From DATMGU01 sp035555315 (lineage in GTDB: Bacteria > Pseudomonadota > Alphaproteobacteria > ATCC43930 > CGMCC-115725), in contig DATMGU010000126.1 of assembly GCA_035555315.1 (NCBI GenBank), positions 62,001 to 126,000 on the forward strand: a stretch of DNA of 64,000 nt. The letters run 5' to 3'. The translations under genes were made by a program, and so were the position numbers. Positions 30,610 through 39,807 of the stretch are shown piece after piece. Each line of letters begins with the position of its first letter. Position 1 is the first letter of the stretch. A model generated the notes under the pieces. The model worked only from the letters and a program-made list of their open reading frames with translations. It did no database searches and had not been told where the DNA came from.

Positions 30610-32277
30610 TCAGTCCTGGGGCAGCGAATAGAGCGTCAGCGTCAGCCACCGCCCGTTCGAATAATCGAACCCGCTCACCACCGACACCGCGTGCGGCACC
30701 AGATGCAACGCCGAGAGATCCGCGCGAAAGGCGGCGTTTTCCCGATCGGCGACCAACGCCAAGGTGGCATCGTGATGCGCGAGGGCCGCCGCCGCCGCCG
30801 GGGGCGTCAACAAACGGGTGCCGGTACCGAGCAGGAATACCAGGCTGGGCTCGGCATACCCCACCGAAACGACCGGCCGCGTCGCCAGATGACCGACATC
30901 GGCGACCGCCGCCGCCGCCCGGCGGCTGAGCCACGCCGGCTCGAGGCGCGGCAACACCACCGCGAAGATCGGCATGATGACGACCAGAGCGCCGCAAACG
31001 ACGACGACGGCGCTGCCGGGACCATGCCGGCGCGGGCCGCGGGCCATATGCAGCACGGTGGCGAAACTGCCGGCGAGGGCGATGGCACCGGCCGGACCAA
31101 TCAAGCCTTCGAGCTCGAACGGCAACGCCACGGCCAGCACGCCGACCGCGATCCCGACGAGCGCCCATAAGCCGAACAAGCTCCACGAAATCCAGGCGCG
31201 GACCGCCGGCAAGGCGTCCTCCGCGACCGAAACGAGCGCGCGACCGCACACCAGCGCCAGGGCCGGATACAGGGGCAGCACGTAGTGCGGCAGCTTGGTC
31301 GGGACCAGTTCGAAGATCAGCCAAGCGGGCACCACCCAGGCGGCCAATACCCGGGCCGCCGGGATCCGCCGGTGCCGCCAGGCCCAGCTGATGCCCGCCG
31401 CCAGAAACAGGGAACCGGGCCAGAAACTGGCGATCACCAGCGTCAGGTAGTATCCCGGCCAGGCGCCATGCGCCTCCTGCCCCTGCAACAGCTTAGGCAG
31501 CAGATCATTGCCGATCGCGTCGCTCAGGAACGAACCGTTGGTCGCTTTTTGCACGGCGACGAACCAGGGCAGCACCAGGACCAGCAGCAGCGGGATGCCG
31601 AGGACCGGCCTGAGCCGCGTCAACCAGGCCACCTGCCGATCGGCGATCACCAGAGCGAGGATCGTCGTCACCGCGACCATCGGCACGACCGGTCCCTTGA
31701 CCAGGATGGCGGCGGCCTCCGCGATCCAGAACGCGGCGGCGAGGCCGAAGCCGGTCGGCTCGCCGCGCCGCGCCATCACATAGATCGCCGCCAAAGCGCC
31801 TTGGCCGGCGACCGCGGTCGCCAACAGCACCGCATCGGTGGTCGCCAGATGCGCTTCCGTCACCAGCAGCAGACTGCACGCCAGCAAGCCGGCACCGATC
31901 AGCGCGCTACGCCGGTCCAGGATCGCCGCCCCCAGGCGGAACGTCAGCAGCACGGCCGCGATGGCGCCTAGGGTCGAGGCGAGGCGATACGGCCATACCG
32001 CCGTCGCCTCCGGACCGCCGAACACGCTGACCAGGGCGGCCTGCAGCCAATACACCCCGACCGGCTTTTTGTTACGGGCCTCGTCCTGAAAGCGGATCTG
32101 GACGAAGTCGTGGGTCTCCAGCATCTGCCGGGTCGCCTGGATGTAGCGCGCCTCGTCCCGGTCGACCGGCGGGATCGTCGCGATGCCCGGGGTGAACAGG
32201 GCGAGCGACAGCAACACCAGCAGCACCCAGGGCCGCCAGCTCTCGACCAGAAAATCGAGACGATCGGAAACCGTCAT
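30610..32277 (-). CDS. GT39/ArnT-like integral membrane glycosyltransferase
   Basis: A 555-residue, about 12-span protein of the PMT/ArnT superfamily. The first periplasmic loop has the conserved acidic motif PPVDRDEARYIQATRQML (residues about 37-54) and RNKKPVGVYWLQAA, characteristic of lipid-linked sugar transferases acting on the periplasmic side (e.g. aminoarabinose to lipid A). The C-terminal 130 residues form a soluble periplasmic part. Substrate unknown. Single gene; its 3' end abuts the ankyrin gene convergently, with 5 bp between. Confidence 0.87.
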   Translation of the reverse strand: MTVSDRLDFLVESWRPWVLLVLLSLALFTPGIATIPPVDRDEARYIQATRQMLETHDFVQIRFQDEARNKKPVGVYWLQAALVSVFGGPEATAVWPYRLASTLGAIAAVLLTFRLGAAILDRRSALIGAGLLACSLLLVTEAHLATTDAVLLATAVAGQGALAAIYVMARRGEPTGFGLAAAFWIAEAAAILVKGPVVPMVAVTTILALVIADRQVAWLTRLRPVLGIPLLLVLVLPWFVAVQKATNGSFLSDAIGNDLLPKLLQGQEAHGAWPGYYLTLVIASFWPGSLFLAAGISWAWRHRRIPAARVLAAWVVPAWLIFELVPTKLPHYVLPLYPALALVCGRALVSVAEDALPAVRAWISWSLFGLWALVGIAVGVLAVALPFELEGLIGPAGAIALAGSFATVLHMARGPRRHGPGSAVVVVCGALVVIMPIFAVVLPRLEPAWLSRRAAAAVADVGHLATRPVVSVGYAEPSLVFLLGTGTRLLTPPAAAAALAHHDATLALVADRENAAFRADLSALHLVPHAVSVVSGFDYSNGRWLTLTLYSLPQD

Positions 32278-32497
32278 CGGCGATGATCCGGGCTGGAATT
32301 GGCCTGAAGGGTGATGCTGGGAATCGGGGTGCTGGGAATTGGAGGGTCTTGCATGGTTGGCACGGCGGAGGCGGTAGCACAGCCGGTGTGTCGCCGCCAG
32401 CCCTAGCGAGGCTCCTTCCGAAACCCGAAATTAAATGGCGATGATCGGGTGGGGATCGATTGACCGGCCGCCCATCGACCGACCATGGTCTCGCCCC

Positions 32498-33523
32498 ATG
32501 TCGCTCCCGGAGATCATCGCCACGCTCGGCCCGTTTCCGCCACCGCTGTTGTTCGATGGCGGGGTGCTGTTGCCGCTGGCGTTGATCTTGGACGGGCTGA
32601 TCGGCGAAGCGCCGTTCCGCTATCTGCCGCATCCAGTCGTGCTGATCGGGGGCGCCATCGGATTCCTGGATCGCCGATTGAACCGGGAGCACCGTACCGA
32701 TCGGACGCGGCGGCTGCGCGGCCTCGCGGTGCTGGTGGCACTGGTGTCGATCGGCGCCGGCATCGGCTGGGCGATCCATCGGCTGGCGCGCATGACCGGC
32801 TGGGGCTGGGGGCTGGAACTGGCGCTGGTCGCCGCCCTGGTGGCGCAGCGCAGCCTCTACCAGCATGTCGCCGCGGTCGCGGCGGCGCTGGAGAGCGGTG
32901 GCCCGGATCATGGCCTGGCGGCCGGTCGCGAGGCCGTCTCGCGCATCGTCGGGCGTGACCCGGCCAGCCTGGACACCCATGGCGTGGCCCGGGCGGCGAT
33001 CGAATCGCTCGCCGAGAATTTCGGAGACGGCGTGGTCGGCCCGGTGTTCTGGTACCTGATCGCCGGCCTGCCCGGCATCATCGCGTATAAGACCGTCAAT
33101 ACCCTGGACAGCATGATCGGCCATCTCGGCCCGCGCTATCGCGCGTTCGGCTGGGCATCGGCGCGCTTCGACGACCTGGTCAATCTGGCGCCGGCGCGGC
33201 TGGCCGGGCTGCTGTTGGCGCTGGCCGCGGCCATCCTGCCGCGCGGTCGGCCGATCCGAGCGATCACCACGATGCTGAGCGAAGCGCGCAAGCATCGCTC
33301 GCCCAATGCGGGCTGGCCCGAAGCGGCGATGGCCGGCGCCCTGGATCTGGCGCTGGCCGGCCCGCGCCGTTACGGCGATCACGTGGTCGACGATCCCTGG
33401 ATCGGCACCGGTCGAGCACGCGCAACGCCCGGCGATATTCGCCGGGCGCTCGCCGTGTTCGTGATGGCCTGTCTTATCGAACTTTTCCTGGTCGCGGCTA
33501 TCGGACAGCTACGCGCGCCATAA
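32498..33523 (+). CDS. cobD: Adenosylcobinamide-phosphate synthase CobD/CbiB
   Basis: A 341-residue membrane protein that joins aminopropanol (phosphate) to adenosylcobyric acid. Family hallmarks: ALILDGLIGEAPFRYLPHPVVLIG near the N-terminus (shown here only to locate residues about 25-48), the pattern VSRIVGRDPASLD, AAIESLAENFGDGVVGPVFWY, YKTVNTLDSMIGH and the C-terminal PRRYGDHVVDDPWIG. All expected blocks are present. ATG 32498 is chosen; an in-frame ATG at 32435 would add 21 Arg/Pro-rich residues. Neither has a strong ribosome site. It is separated from the cobU-cobC-cobS set by a Ysc84 gene. Confidence 0.92.
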   Translation: MSLPEIIATLGPFPPPLLFDGGVLLPLALILDGLIGEAPFRYLPHPVVLIGGAIGFLDRRLNREHRTDRTRRLRGLAVLVALVSIGAGIGWAIHRLARMTGWGWGLELALVAALVAQRSLYQHVAAVAAALESGGPDHGLAAGREAVSRIVGRDPASLDTHGVARAAIESLAENFGDGVVGPVFWYLIAGLPGIIAYKTVNTLDSMIGHLGPRYRAFGWASARFDDLVNLAPARLAGLLLALAAAILPRGRPIRAITTMLSEARKHRSPNAGWPEAAMAGALDLALAGPRRYGDHVVDDPWIGTGRARATPGDIRRALAVFVMACLIELFLVAAIGQLRAP

Positions 33524-33534
33524 CCGCCGTTGGA

Positions 33535-34212
33535 TTAGCGCAGGGACAGGACGTTGCGCAGCGGATCCGCCGCCGGCTTCTTGACCGCGTGGCCCATGAC
33601 GATCTGGCTCGGCGTTTCCGGCTTGCCGTAATAGGCTTGGTTGTAGCTGTCGCGCGGCTTGATCACCGTGCCGTTCAGCGTCAACCCGGCATAGGCGCCG
33701 GTCGCCGACGACCAGGCGATGATATCGGCGCTCGCGTTGGTCGTGGTCCCCGCCGACGCGGTCGAGCCCAAGGTCACCACGGCGAGGCCGGCCTGACCAC
33801 CCAGGGTCACCTGATTCTCCATGAACGCCTTAACGGCCTTGTCGCTTTGCAAGAACAGGACGAGTTCGGCGGTTTCCATGCCGATCTGCAGGCCGAACGA
33901 CGCCGAAGCCAGGGTGTAGAACGCCGGATAGCTCCAGGTTCCCGCACTGTTCTTGGTCAGCAAGACGGCCTGGCCACCTTCACCGCCGACGAAGAAACCG
34001 CCCTTCACCAGAGACGGCACGACCATGACCGCCTTGGCGGTCTTCAGGAGGTCCGGCGAATTACCGAACTCCTTATCGGTCTTCAGATGCTCGATCGTCA
34101 TGCGGGCGCGGTCGACGAGATCCTGCTGATCCGACGCGGCCCGCGCCTGCGTAGCGCCCATCACCGCGACGAGCGCCAGTGCGGCGCCGCCGAGCTTGAA
34201 TTTAGTCAACAT
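33535..34212 (-). CDS. Exported Ysc84/SYLF lipid-binding domain protein
   Basis: A 225-residue protein with a signal peptide (residues 1-25, ending ATQARA). The mature domain shows the Ysc84 pattern: AKAVMVVPSLVKGGFFVGGE near 60-80, then WSYPAFYTLASASFGLQIG, and a repeat of Gly-rich blocks (GLAVVTLGSTASAG). SYLF domains bind phosphoinositides in eukaryotes; in bacteria they are outer-membrane/periplasmic and of unknown role. ATG 34212 is used because a proper signal peptide begins there; GAAAGGAA precedes it. Convergent with cobD (11 bp between). Confidence 0.87.
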   Translation of the reverse strand: MLTKFKLGGAALALVAVMGATQARAASDQQDLVDRARMTIEHLKTDKEFGNSPDLLKTAKAVMVVPSLVKGGFFVGGEGGQAVLLTKNSAGTWSYPAFYTLASASFGLQIGMETAELVLFLQSDKAVKAFMENQVTLGGQAGLAVVTLGSTASAGTTTNASADIIAWSSATGAYAGLTLNGTVIKPRDSYNQAYYGKPETPSQIVMGHAVKKPAADPLRNVLSLR

Positions 34213-34322
34213 TGTAAATTCCTTTCGAACGACTGCCGATAAGCACGGTTCGACTAGGTAACAACGCCATCGCCTAACGGTTGCGTCGAACGGCCGACAA
34301 TTCGGGATTTGCGAGGCCGCGG

Positions 34323-34874
34323 TTACACTTCCGGCGGGGCTTTTACGATCATCGGCAGGCCGGCGATCATGAACACGACCCGCGCCGCGACGGCCGCGAT
34401 CGCCTGATGGAGGCGGCCGGCATGGTCGCGAAACGCACGGGCCAGCGCGTTGTCCGGCACGATGCCGAGGCCGACCTCGTTGGAGACCAGAACGACCGGA
34501 CCGGCCATAGCACCCAATACCGAAGCAAGCTCGGCCGCCGCGGCATCGACGTCCCGCCCGGCATGCATGAGGTTGGAGAGCCACAAGGTCAGGCAATCGA
34601 CCAGGATAGGCCGATCCGCCCGTGCCTCGCGCCGCAGGACAGCGGCGAGTTCGAGCGGTTCCTCGATGGTCGTCCAGGCGGGACCGCGCCGGTCGCGATG
34701 CGCCGCGATCCGGTGGCCCATCTCGGCATCCAGACCGGGCTCGGCGGTTGCGAGATACAGCGCCGGTCGCCCGATTTCGAGAACCAGCCGCTCCGCATAG
34801 GCGCTTTTACCGGAGCGTGCGCCCCCCAGAACCAAGGTGACAAGCGCCGGAATCGGCGGGCGTGCGGGCGCCAT
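34323..34874 (-). CDS. cobU: Adenosylcobinamide kinase/guanylyltransferase
   Basis: A 183-residue bifunctional enzyme that phosphorylates adenosylcobinamide and transfers GMP to it. P-loop GGARSGKSAYAERL is at residues 17-30; ATAEPGLDAEMGHRIAAHR and the DCLTLWLSNLM Walker-B-like block follow, and VSNEVGLGIVPDNALAR is typical. Alphaproteobacteria often call it CobP. ATG 34874 directly abuts the stop of the upstream phosphatase gene, so cobS-cobC-cobU form one leftward operon. Confidence 0.93.
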   Translation of the reverse strand: MAPARPPIPALVTLVLGGARSGKSAYAERLVLEIGRPALYLATAEPGLDAEMGHRIAAHRDRRGPAWTTIEEPLELAAVLRREARADRPILVDCLTLWLSNLMHAGRDVDAAAAELASVLGAMAGPVVLVSNEVGLGIVPDNALARAFRDHAGRLHQAIAAVAARVVFMIAGLPMIVKAPPEV

Positions 34875-35540
34875 TCAGCGCGCGGGCAGGTTAACCGCGG
34901 CGACGCGCCAACCATGGCCATGGCCCGGCTCGTCGGTCCCGAAATGCTCCAGCCGGGTCAGCGAGAGATTGTCCACGCTGAACGCCAGCGCGGCCTCGGT
35001 CGGCAGGCCGAGGGCGACGCAGAGGGCGGCACGGATCGTGCCGCCGTGGGTGACCGCGATGATGTCGCGGCCGGCATGCTCGGCTGTCAGCCGCAGGACC
35101 GCCCGGTGTGTCCGTTCGACCAGTTGGTCGAAGCTTTCGCCGCCTGGCGGGGCCTCATGGGCGGGTGCCAGCCAGAAGCGGTGATATTCCGCGGCACGCT
35201 CATGCGCGAGGGTGGTGTAGCTCTTGCCCTGCCATTCGCCGAAATGCTGCTCGGCGAGATCGGCTTCCATGATGACGTCCGGACCTGGGATCGCCGCCGG
35301 GCCCGGCAAGCCCGCGGCGATGATCGCCGCGGCGGTCTCATGGGTACGCCGCAGCGTGCTGGTAACCCAGACCGCATCATTCGGCAGGGCCGCCGCGAGC
35401 GATTTGAAGGCCGGTAGCGCCGTGCAATCGCATGTCAGATCATTCTGGCCATAGACGCAGCCATTATTCACCGTCACCGGGGCATGGCGCACCCACCACC
35501 AGCGCGTCGGTCGTTCGAGGCTACGCGGGGCGAGGCTCAT
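34875..35540 (-). CDS. cobC: Histidine phosphatase, CobC-like
   Basis: A 221-residue phosphoglycerate-mutase-fold phosphatase. The phospho-histidine motif is WWWVRHAPVT (residues 15-24), the second half of the site is IAVTHGGTIRAAL. HFGEWQGKSY matches the F-G-x-W-x-G block of alpha-ribazole phosphatases, so removal of phosphate from alpha-ribazole-5'-P or adenosylcobalamin-5'-P is likely given the neighbours cobS and cobU. ATG 35540 overlaps the cobS stop by 4 bases. Confidence 0.85.
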   Translation of the reverse strand: MSLAPRSLERPTRWWWVRHAPVTVNNGCVYGQNDLTCDCTALPAFKSLAAALPNDAVWVTSTLRRTHETAAAIIAAGLPGPAAIPGPDVIMEADLAEQHFGEWQGKSYTTLAHERAAEYHRFWLAPAHEAPPGGESFDQLVERTHRAVLRLTAEHAGRDIIAVTHGGTIRAALCVALGLPTEAALAFSVDNLSLTRLEHFGTDEPGHGHGWRVAAVNLPAR

Positions 35541-36424
35541 AAAAAATTCTCCATGCTCTGGACCATCCACAAGTTGGCCGCCAGCAAACCCGCGACTTCG
35601 CCGACCTGCTGCGCCGCTCCCAGCACATCCCCGGTGTAGCCGCCGATCTGGCGCCGGGCAAGCCATGCCACGAAGGCAATGCCGAGTGCCGCCGCGGCGG
35701 CCGGGATCAACCCCGGCAACCCGCCATAGGCGACCACCGCCAGCGCGCAGCCGAACAGCGCGGCGATGGCGGCCACCATCGTTGTCGGTCGCCCGGCCGC
35801 CGCCCCGAGGCCGCCCGGCCTCGACGGCGACAGCAGGCGCATGACCAGCGGCAAACCGGCGCGCGAGGCCGCATGGGCGGCGATCAGCGCCGCCGGCAAG
35901 TGACCCGCCGGCGCCTGCGCCAAGGCGGCGATCAAGGCGGCGCGCAGCGACACGGAAAACAAGAGCGCCAGCACGCCATAGGTGCCGATCCGGCTGTCGC
36001 GCATGACCGCGAGCTTGCGTTCGACGGTGGCGCCGCCACCCAGCCCGTCGGCGCTGTCCGCCAAGCCATCCTCATGCATGGCACCGGTCAGCAGCACGGT
36101 CGCCGCCAGCACCAGCAAGGCAACCGGAACATCGCCCAGCCCCGCCACGATGCCCAGGGCCGAGACCGCGGCACCGATCGAGCCGACCAGCGCGCCGACC
36201 AGCGGAAACGTCCAGGTCGCCCGCGCCAGGGCATCGGCCGGCATCGGGCGCTGATAGAGGACCGGCAGACGCGTCAGGAAGATCAGCCCTACCTTGATCT
36301 GGTCGATGATGCCGAAGGGTGGAGGCGGGCTGGAATCAGGACCGGAGGGGCCAGACTCCATCGGGCCAAACCCCGGGGGACTGGATCCGGAAGGGCCGGC
36401 AGGGTTTTCAGCGGGCTCGGTCAT
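35537..36424 (-). CDS. cobS: Cobalamin-5'-phosphate synthase
   Basis: A 295-residue polytopic enzyme joining GDP-cobinamide and alpha-ribazole. Hallmarks: FLTRLPV (about residue 50), GALVGSIGAAV, the catalytic acidic block MHEDGLADSADGLGGG followed by KLAVMRDSRIGTYGVLAL, and the C-terminal RRQIGGYTGDVLGAAQQVGE. The first ~35 residues are a Gly/Ser/Pro-rich extension not usual in the family. ATG 36424 taken. First gene of cobS-cobC-cobU, divergent from cobT across 173 bp. Confidence 0.93.
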   Translation of the reverse strand: MTEPAENPAGPSGSSPPGFGPMESGPSGPDSSPPPPFGIIDQIKVGLIFLTRLPVLYQRPMPADALARATWTFPLVGALVGSIGAAVSALGIVAGLGDVPVALLVLAATVLLTGAMHEDGLADSADGLGGGATVERKLAVMRDSRIGTYGVLALLFSVSLRAALIAALAQAPAGHLPAALIAAHAASRAGLPLVMRLLSPSRPGGLGAAAGRPTTMVAAIAALFGCALAVVAYGGLPGLIPAAAAALGIAFVAWLARRQIGGYTGDVLGAAQQVGEVAGLLAANLWMVQSMENFL

Positions 36425-36498
36425 CGCGGTGCCATACTCGGCCGCGGCGTGAAAAGCCAACACCAATATGCTATGGGCAACATCGAACCTTTCCCGTT

Positions 36499-36571
36499 GA
36501 CGCGAAACGTCTGGCGGCCCCCGATCGACGCGAAGCGTCTGGTGCCCCCAGTCGACGCCCAGTGTCTGGGG
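36499..36571. repeat. Three tandem ~28-bp repeats with GACGC/GCGTC hairpins upstream of cobT
   Basis: Three units begin at 36499, 36527 and 36554. Each reads GACGC-N3/4-(C/T)GTCTGG followed by a C- or G-rich stretch. The first has GACG-N5-CGTC, the second GACGC-GAA-GCGTC, the third is degenerate. They lie in the divergent cobS/cobT spacer, 27-99 bp before cobT. In cobT mRNA they would form small consecutive hairpins. Confidence 0.6.
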
Positions 36572-36597
36572 AAACCCTTATCAAGGAACCGCGCCCT

Positions 36598-37626
36598 ATG
36601 GCTACGGCCGAGCCGACCACGACCCTCGACGAAATGCGCGCGCTGCTGCGCACGCTGCCGGGCCCTGATCTGGAGGCGGGTACCGCCACCGCGATGCGCG
36701 AGACGCAATTGACCAAACCGGCGGGGTCCCTGGGCCGGCTGGAAGAGTTAAGCGTCTGGCTGGCGACCTGGCAGGCAAAGCATCCACCCTCGGCCGGCCA
36801 TCCGCGAACCTCGGTCTTCGCCGGCAATCACGGCGTGGCCGGACGTGGCGTGTCGGCTTATCCGGCCGAGGTCACCGCCCAGATGGTACAAAACTTCGTC
36901 GCCGGGGGAGCCGCGGTGAACCAGTTGTGCCAGATGGTCGACAGCGACCTGCGCGTCTATGAGCTGGCGCTGGACGAGCCGACGGCGGATTTCACCGTGG
37001 AACCCGCCATGACCGAGGCCGATTGCGCCAAGGCGATGGCCTACGGGATGATGACCGTCGAACCGGGCATCGACGTGCTGGCCCTGGGCGAGATGGGCAT
37101 CGCCAATACGACGGCCGCCGCCGCCCTGTGCCTCGCCCTGTTCGGAGGCAGCGCCGCCGATTGGGTCGGCCCCGGCACCGGCGTCAGCGGCGAGCGGCTG
37201 CTCCATAAGACCGCCGTCGTCGCCGCCGCGGTCGAGCGCCACCGGCCGATTCTGACCGACCCGTTCGAGACACTGCGATGCCTCGGTGGCCTGGAACTCG
37301 CGGCGATCGTCGGCGCTATCCTGGCGGCCCGTCTCGCCCGTGTGCCGGTCGTGCTCGACGGCTTCGTCTGCACGGCGGCGGCGGCCGTCCTCTACGCCGC
37401 CGACAAGCGCGCGCTGGACCATTGCGTGGTGGCGCATCGCTCGGCGGAGCCGGGCCATGACCGGCTGCTGGCCCGTCTCGGCAAGACGCCGTTGCTGGAT
37501 CTGGGCATGCGATTGGGCGAGGGCTCCGGCGCCACGCTGGCGATCACCCTCCTGAAGGCGGCCGTTGCCTGCCATACCGGCATGGCGACCTTTGCCGAAG
37601 CGCGGGTAAGCGCGCAAGCGTCGTGA
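36598..37626 (+). CDS. cobT: Nicotinate-nucleotide:dimethylbenzimidazole phosphoribosyltransferase
   Basis: A 342-residue cytosolic enzyme that makes alpha-ribazole-5'-phosphate, the lower-ligand precursor of cobalamin. Motifs: KPAGSLGRLEELSVWLA, VFAGNHGVAGRGVSAYPAEVT, NQLC, GEMGIANTTAAAALC, and the catalytic region with Glu in LDLGMRLGEGSGATLA. Full length. ATG 36598 is the natural start (AAGGAA precedes); frames further upstream overlap cobS antisense and are not coding. Its stop overlaps the next gene's GTG (GTGA). Confidence 0.94.
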   Translation: MATAEPTTTLDEMRALLRTLPGPDLEAGTATAMRETQLTKPAGSLGRLEELSVWLATWQAKHPPSAGHPRTSVFAGNHGVAGRGVSAYPAEVTAQMVQNFVAGGAAVNQLCQMVDSDLRVYELALDEPTADFTVEPAMTEADCAKAMAYGMMTVEPGIDVLALGEMGIANTTAAAALCLALFGGSAADWVGPGTGVSGERLLHKTAVVAAAVERHRPILTDPFETLRCLGGLELAAIVGAILAARLARVPVVLDGFVCTAAAAVLYAADKRALDHCVVAHRSAEPGHDRLLARLGKTPLLDLGMRLGEGSGATLAITLLKAAVACHTGMATFAEARVSAQAS

Positions 37627-38081
37627 GCCGATCTCTGAGCTATCCAGCTCGGGCCTATCTAGCACGGATCTGCGTGCTGATCGCGCTGGCCATGGTTGCG
37701 ATCCGGCCAGCTACCGCCGCCGACCTCACGGTGCATATCGACAATATCCGCAACAATCTGGGTCGCGTCTTCGTCAGCGTGTTCGACCGCCAGGAGACCT
37801 GGCTGGATGCGGCGAGAACTCTGGCCGATACCTCGGTCATCGCCCAGCAGGGGCGCGTCACGGTCACCTTCAAGAACCTACCGCCAGGCCGCTATGGGGT
37901 CGTGACGTTTCACGACGAGAAGAACACAGGCAAATTCGAGCGAAACTTCCTCGGCATGCCGCTCGACGGTTATGCGTTTTCCCGCAACCTGCACCCGTTC
38001 CTATCGGCGCCCTCCTTCGACGACGCCGCGATCGCTCTCGGCCAGGACGATGTCGAGACGACCATCATGATGACCTACTGA
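37623..38081 (+). CDS. Exported DUF2141 protein
   Basis: A 152-residue protein. A signal peptide occupies residues about 1-32 (LARICVLIALAMVAIRPATAA). The mature part is one DUF2141 beta-sandwich: LTVHIDNIRNNLGRVFVSVFD, FKNLPPGRYGVVTFHDEKNTGKFERN-type blocks (residues about 88-115), and a last strand. Function of the family is unknown; it is often found with membrane lipid or pigment genes. GTG 37623 overlaps the cobT stop, so it is co-translated with cobT. Confidence 0.85.
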   Translation: MSRSLSYPARAYLARICVLIALAMVAIRPATAADLTVHIDNIRNNLGRVFVSVFDRQETWLDAARTLADTSVIAQQGRVTVTFKNLPPGRYGVVTFHDEKNTGKFERNFLGMPLDGYAFSRNLHPFLSAPSFDDAAIALGQDDVETTIMMTY

Positions 38082-38113
38082 GCGCCCGGCTGAGCGCCCA
38101 GCACGATCGACAG

Positions 38114-38971
38114 TCATTCTCCGGTCTGCAGGATCGAGCCGCGGATCCGGGCGCGGTGGAACGCCCAGAGGAAGAACGCGGCACCCAGCGCCATGTAGAC
38201 CACGTTGAGACCGGTCGCCCAGGCCATCTCCGACCAGGAAAATACATGGTCGAACATCACTTTGCGCATGCCCTCGAAGACATGCGAGGTGGGCAGCGCG
38301 AAGGCGACGACCTGCAGCCAGCCGGGCAGCACGCTGACCGGATAATACACCGCCGAGACCGGCGACAGAATAAACACCGCCAGCCAGGCCAGCCCCTCGG
38401 CACCCAGTCCGTTCAGCAACAGCATGGCGCCGATCGCCATGCCCACCGCCCAACTGGCGACCAGCAGATTGGCGACGAACGCCGCCAGCGGCAGGCCCAG
38501 CGTGAACACCGAATAACCGAACATCGGGATCGCCAACAGCGCCGCCGGCAGCATGGCGATCATCACCCGGATGAAGCTCATGACCAGCAGCGAGACGGCC
38601 CATTCCAGCGGCCGCAGCGGGCTGACGAACAGGTGGCCCAGATTGCGCGACCACAGTTCCTCCAGGAACGAGATCGAGACGCCGAGCTGGCCGCGAAAGA
38701 ACACATCCCAGAGCAGCACCGCCCCGAGCAGCACCCCGAAGGCTTGGCCGACCCAGCTGCTGTTGGTCGCCATGAACTGGCTGGTGAAGCCCCAGATGAT
38801 CATCTGGATGGTCGGCCAATAGATCAGTTCCAGGATACGCGGCCACGAGCCGCGCAGCAGATAGACATAGCGCAGCACCATGGCGTAGACGCGTGCCGGC
38901 GAAAACGCCCTGACGGCGCGCCGGGTGCCGGTGTCGGTCATGCCCAGGTCCGTCATGCCCGATTCGGTCAT
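38114..38971 (-). CDS. ABC-2 type exporter, permease subunit
   Basis: A 285-residue inner-membrane protein with six hydrophobic spans. The N-terminal segment MVLRYVYLLRGSWPRILELI and the ABC2-membrane block (VSAVYYPVSVLPGWLQVVA followed by LPTSHVFEGMR) are typical of the DrrB/NodJ-like branch. It would move a lipid, polysaccharide or drug outward, powered by the ATPase encoded just upstream. ATG 38971 overlaps the ATPase stop (ATGA). Substrate unknown. Confidence 0.87.
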   Translation of the reverse strand: MTESGMTDLGMTDTGTRRAVRAFSPARVYAMVLRYVYLLRGSWPRILELIYWPTIQMIIWGFTSQFMATNSSWVGQAFGVLLGAVLLWDVFFRGQLGVSISFLEELWSRNLGHLFVSPLRPLEWAVSLLVMSFIRVMIAMLPAALLAIPMFGYSVFTLGLPLAAFVANLLVASWAVGMAIGAMLLLNGLGAEGLAWLAVFILSPVSAVYYPVSVLPGWLQVVAFALPTSHVFEGMRKVMFDHVFSWSEMAWATGLNVVYMALGAAFFLWAFHRARIRGSILQTGE

Positions 38972-39711
38972 GCGGGCACCGCCTCCGACCGGCGCGCGAT
39001 CGCCAGGAAGACGCCTTCGAGATCGGCCCGGCCATAGCGCTCGACCAGCTCGGCGGGGGCACCCTGGTCGACGATCCGGCCCTGGCGCATCATCACCACG
39101 TCCGAGCAGAGCCGCTCGACCTCGGCCATGTTGTGCGAGGCGAGCAGGATGCTGGCGCCGGTGCGCCGCTGATAGGCCTCGAGATAGCTGCGCACCCAAT
39201 CGGCGGTATCCGGATCGAGCGATGCCGTCGGTTCGTCCAGCAGCAACACCTCGGGCTCGTTCAGCAGGGCCTTGGCCAGCGCCACCCGGGTCTTCTGTCC
39301 GGCCGACAGGCGGCCGCTCGGCCGGTTCGCGAACTCGCCGATCTGCAGATCGCCCATGATCGCCGCGACCCGCCGGGTCGGCCGGTCGACGCCGTAGAGC
39401 CGCGCGTAGATCATCAGGTTCTCGCGCACCGTCAGGCGATGCGGCAGATCGACATAGGGCGACGAGAAATTCATCCGCGACAGCACGCGATGGCGGTGTC
39501 GCAGCATGTCCTCGCCCAGCACGCGGATCGATCCCGATGTGGGCAGCAGCAAGCCGAGCAGCATCGAGATGGTCGTGGTCTTACCGGCGCCATTGCCGCC
39601 GAGCAGGGCGGTGGTGCGGCCGCGCGGCACCACGAAGCTGACGCCATCGACGGCGGTCGAAGCACCAAAGCGCTTGACCAAGTTTTCAACAAGGATAACG
39701 GGATCGGACAC
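38968..39711 (-). CDS. ABC-2 type exporter, ATPase subunit
   Basis: A 247-residue nucleotide-binding protein. Walker A GGNGAGKTTT (about residues 38-47), Q-loop replaced by the FSSPYVDLPHRLTVRENL stretch, signature LSAGQKTRVALAKALL, Walker B VLLLDEPTASLDP, and H-loop LLASHNMAEVERLCS. Typical for ATPases of ABC-2 exporters. It starts at GTG 39711; no recognisable upstream extension. Operon with the permease downstream. Confidence 0.92.
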   Translation of the reverse strand: MSDPVILVENLVKRFGASTAVDGVSFVVPRGRTTALLGGNGAGKTTTISMLLGLLLPTSGSIRVLGEDMLRHRHRVLSRMNFSSPYVDLPHRLTVRENLMIYARLYGVDRPTRRVAAIMGDLQIGEFANRPSGRLSAGQKTRVALAKALLNEPEVLLLDEPTASLDPDTADWVRSYLEAYQRRTGASILLASHNMAEVERLCSDVVMMRQGRIVDQGAPAELVERYGRADLEGVFLAIARRSEAVPA

Positions 39712-39807
39712 GCTATGGATATGGCATGATGCGCGGTGTTTCGCCAGCCGACAGCTACAGACGGCCGACAGCACCCGTTCCGACCGCGCCCATTCGGGAG
39801 ACCCCTC

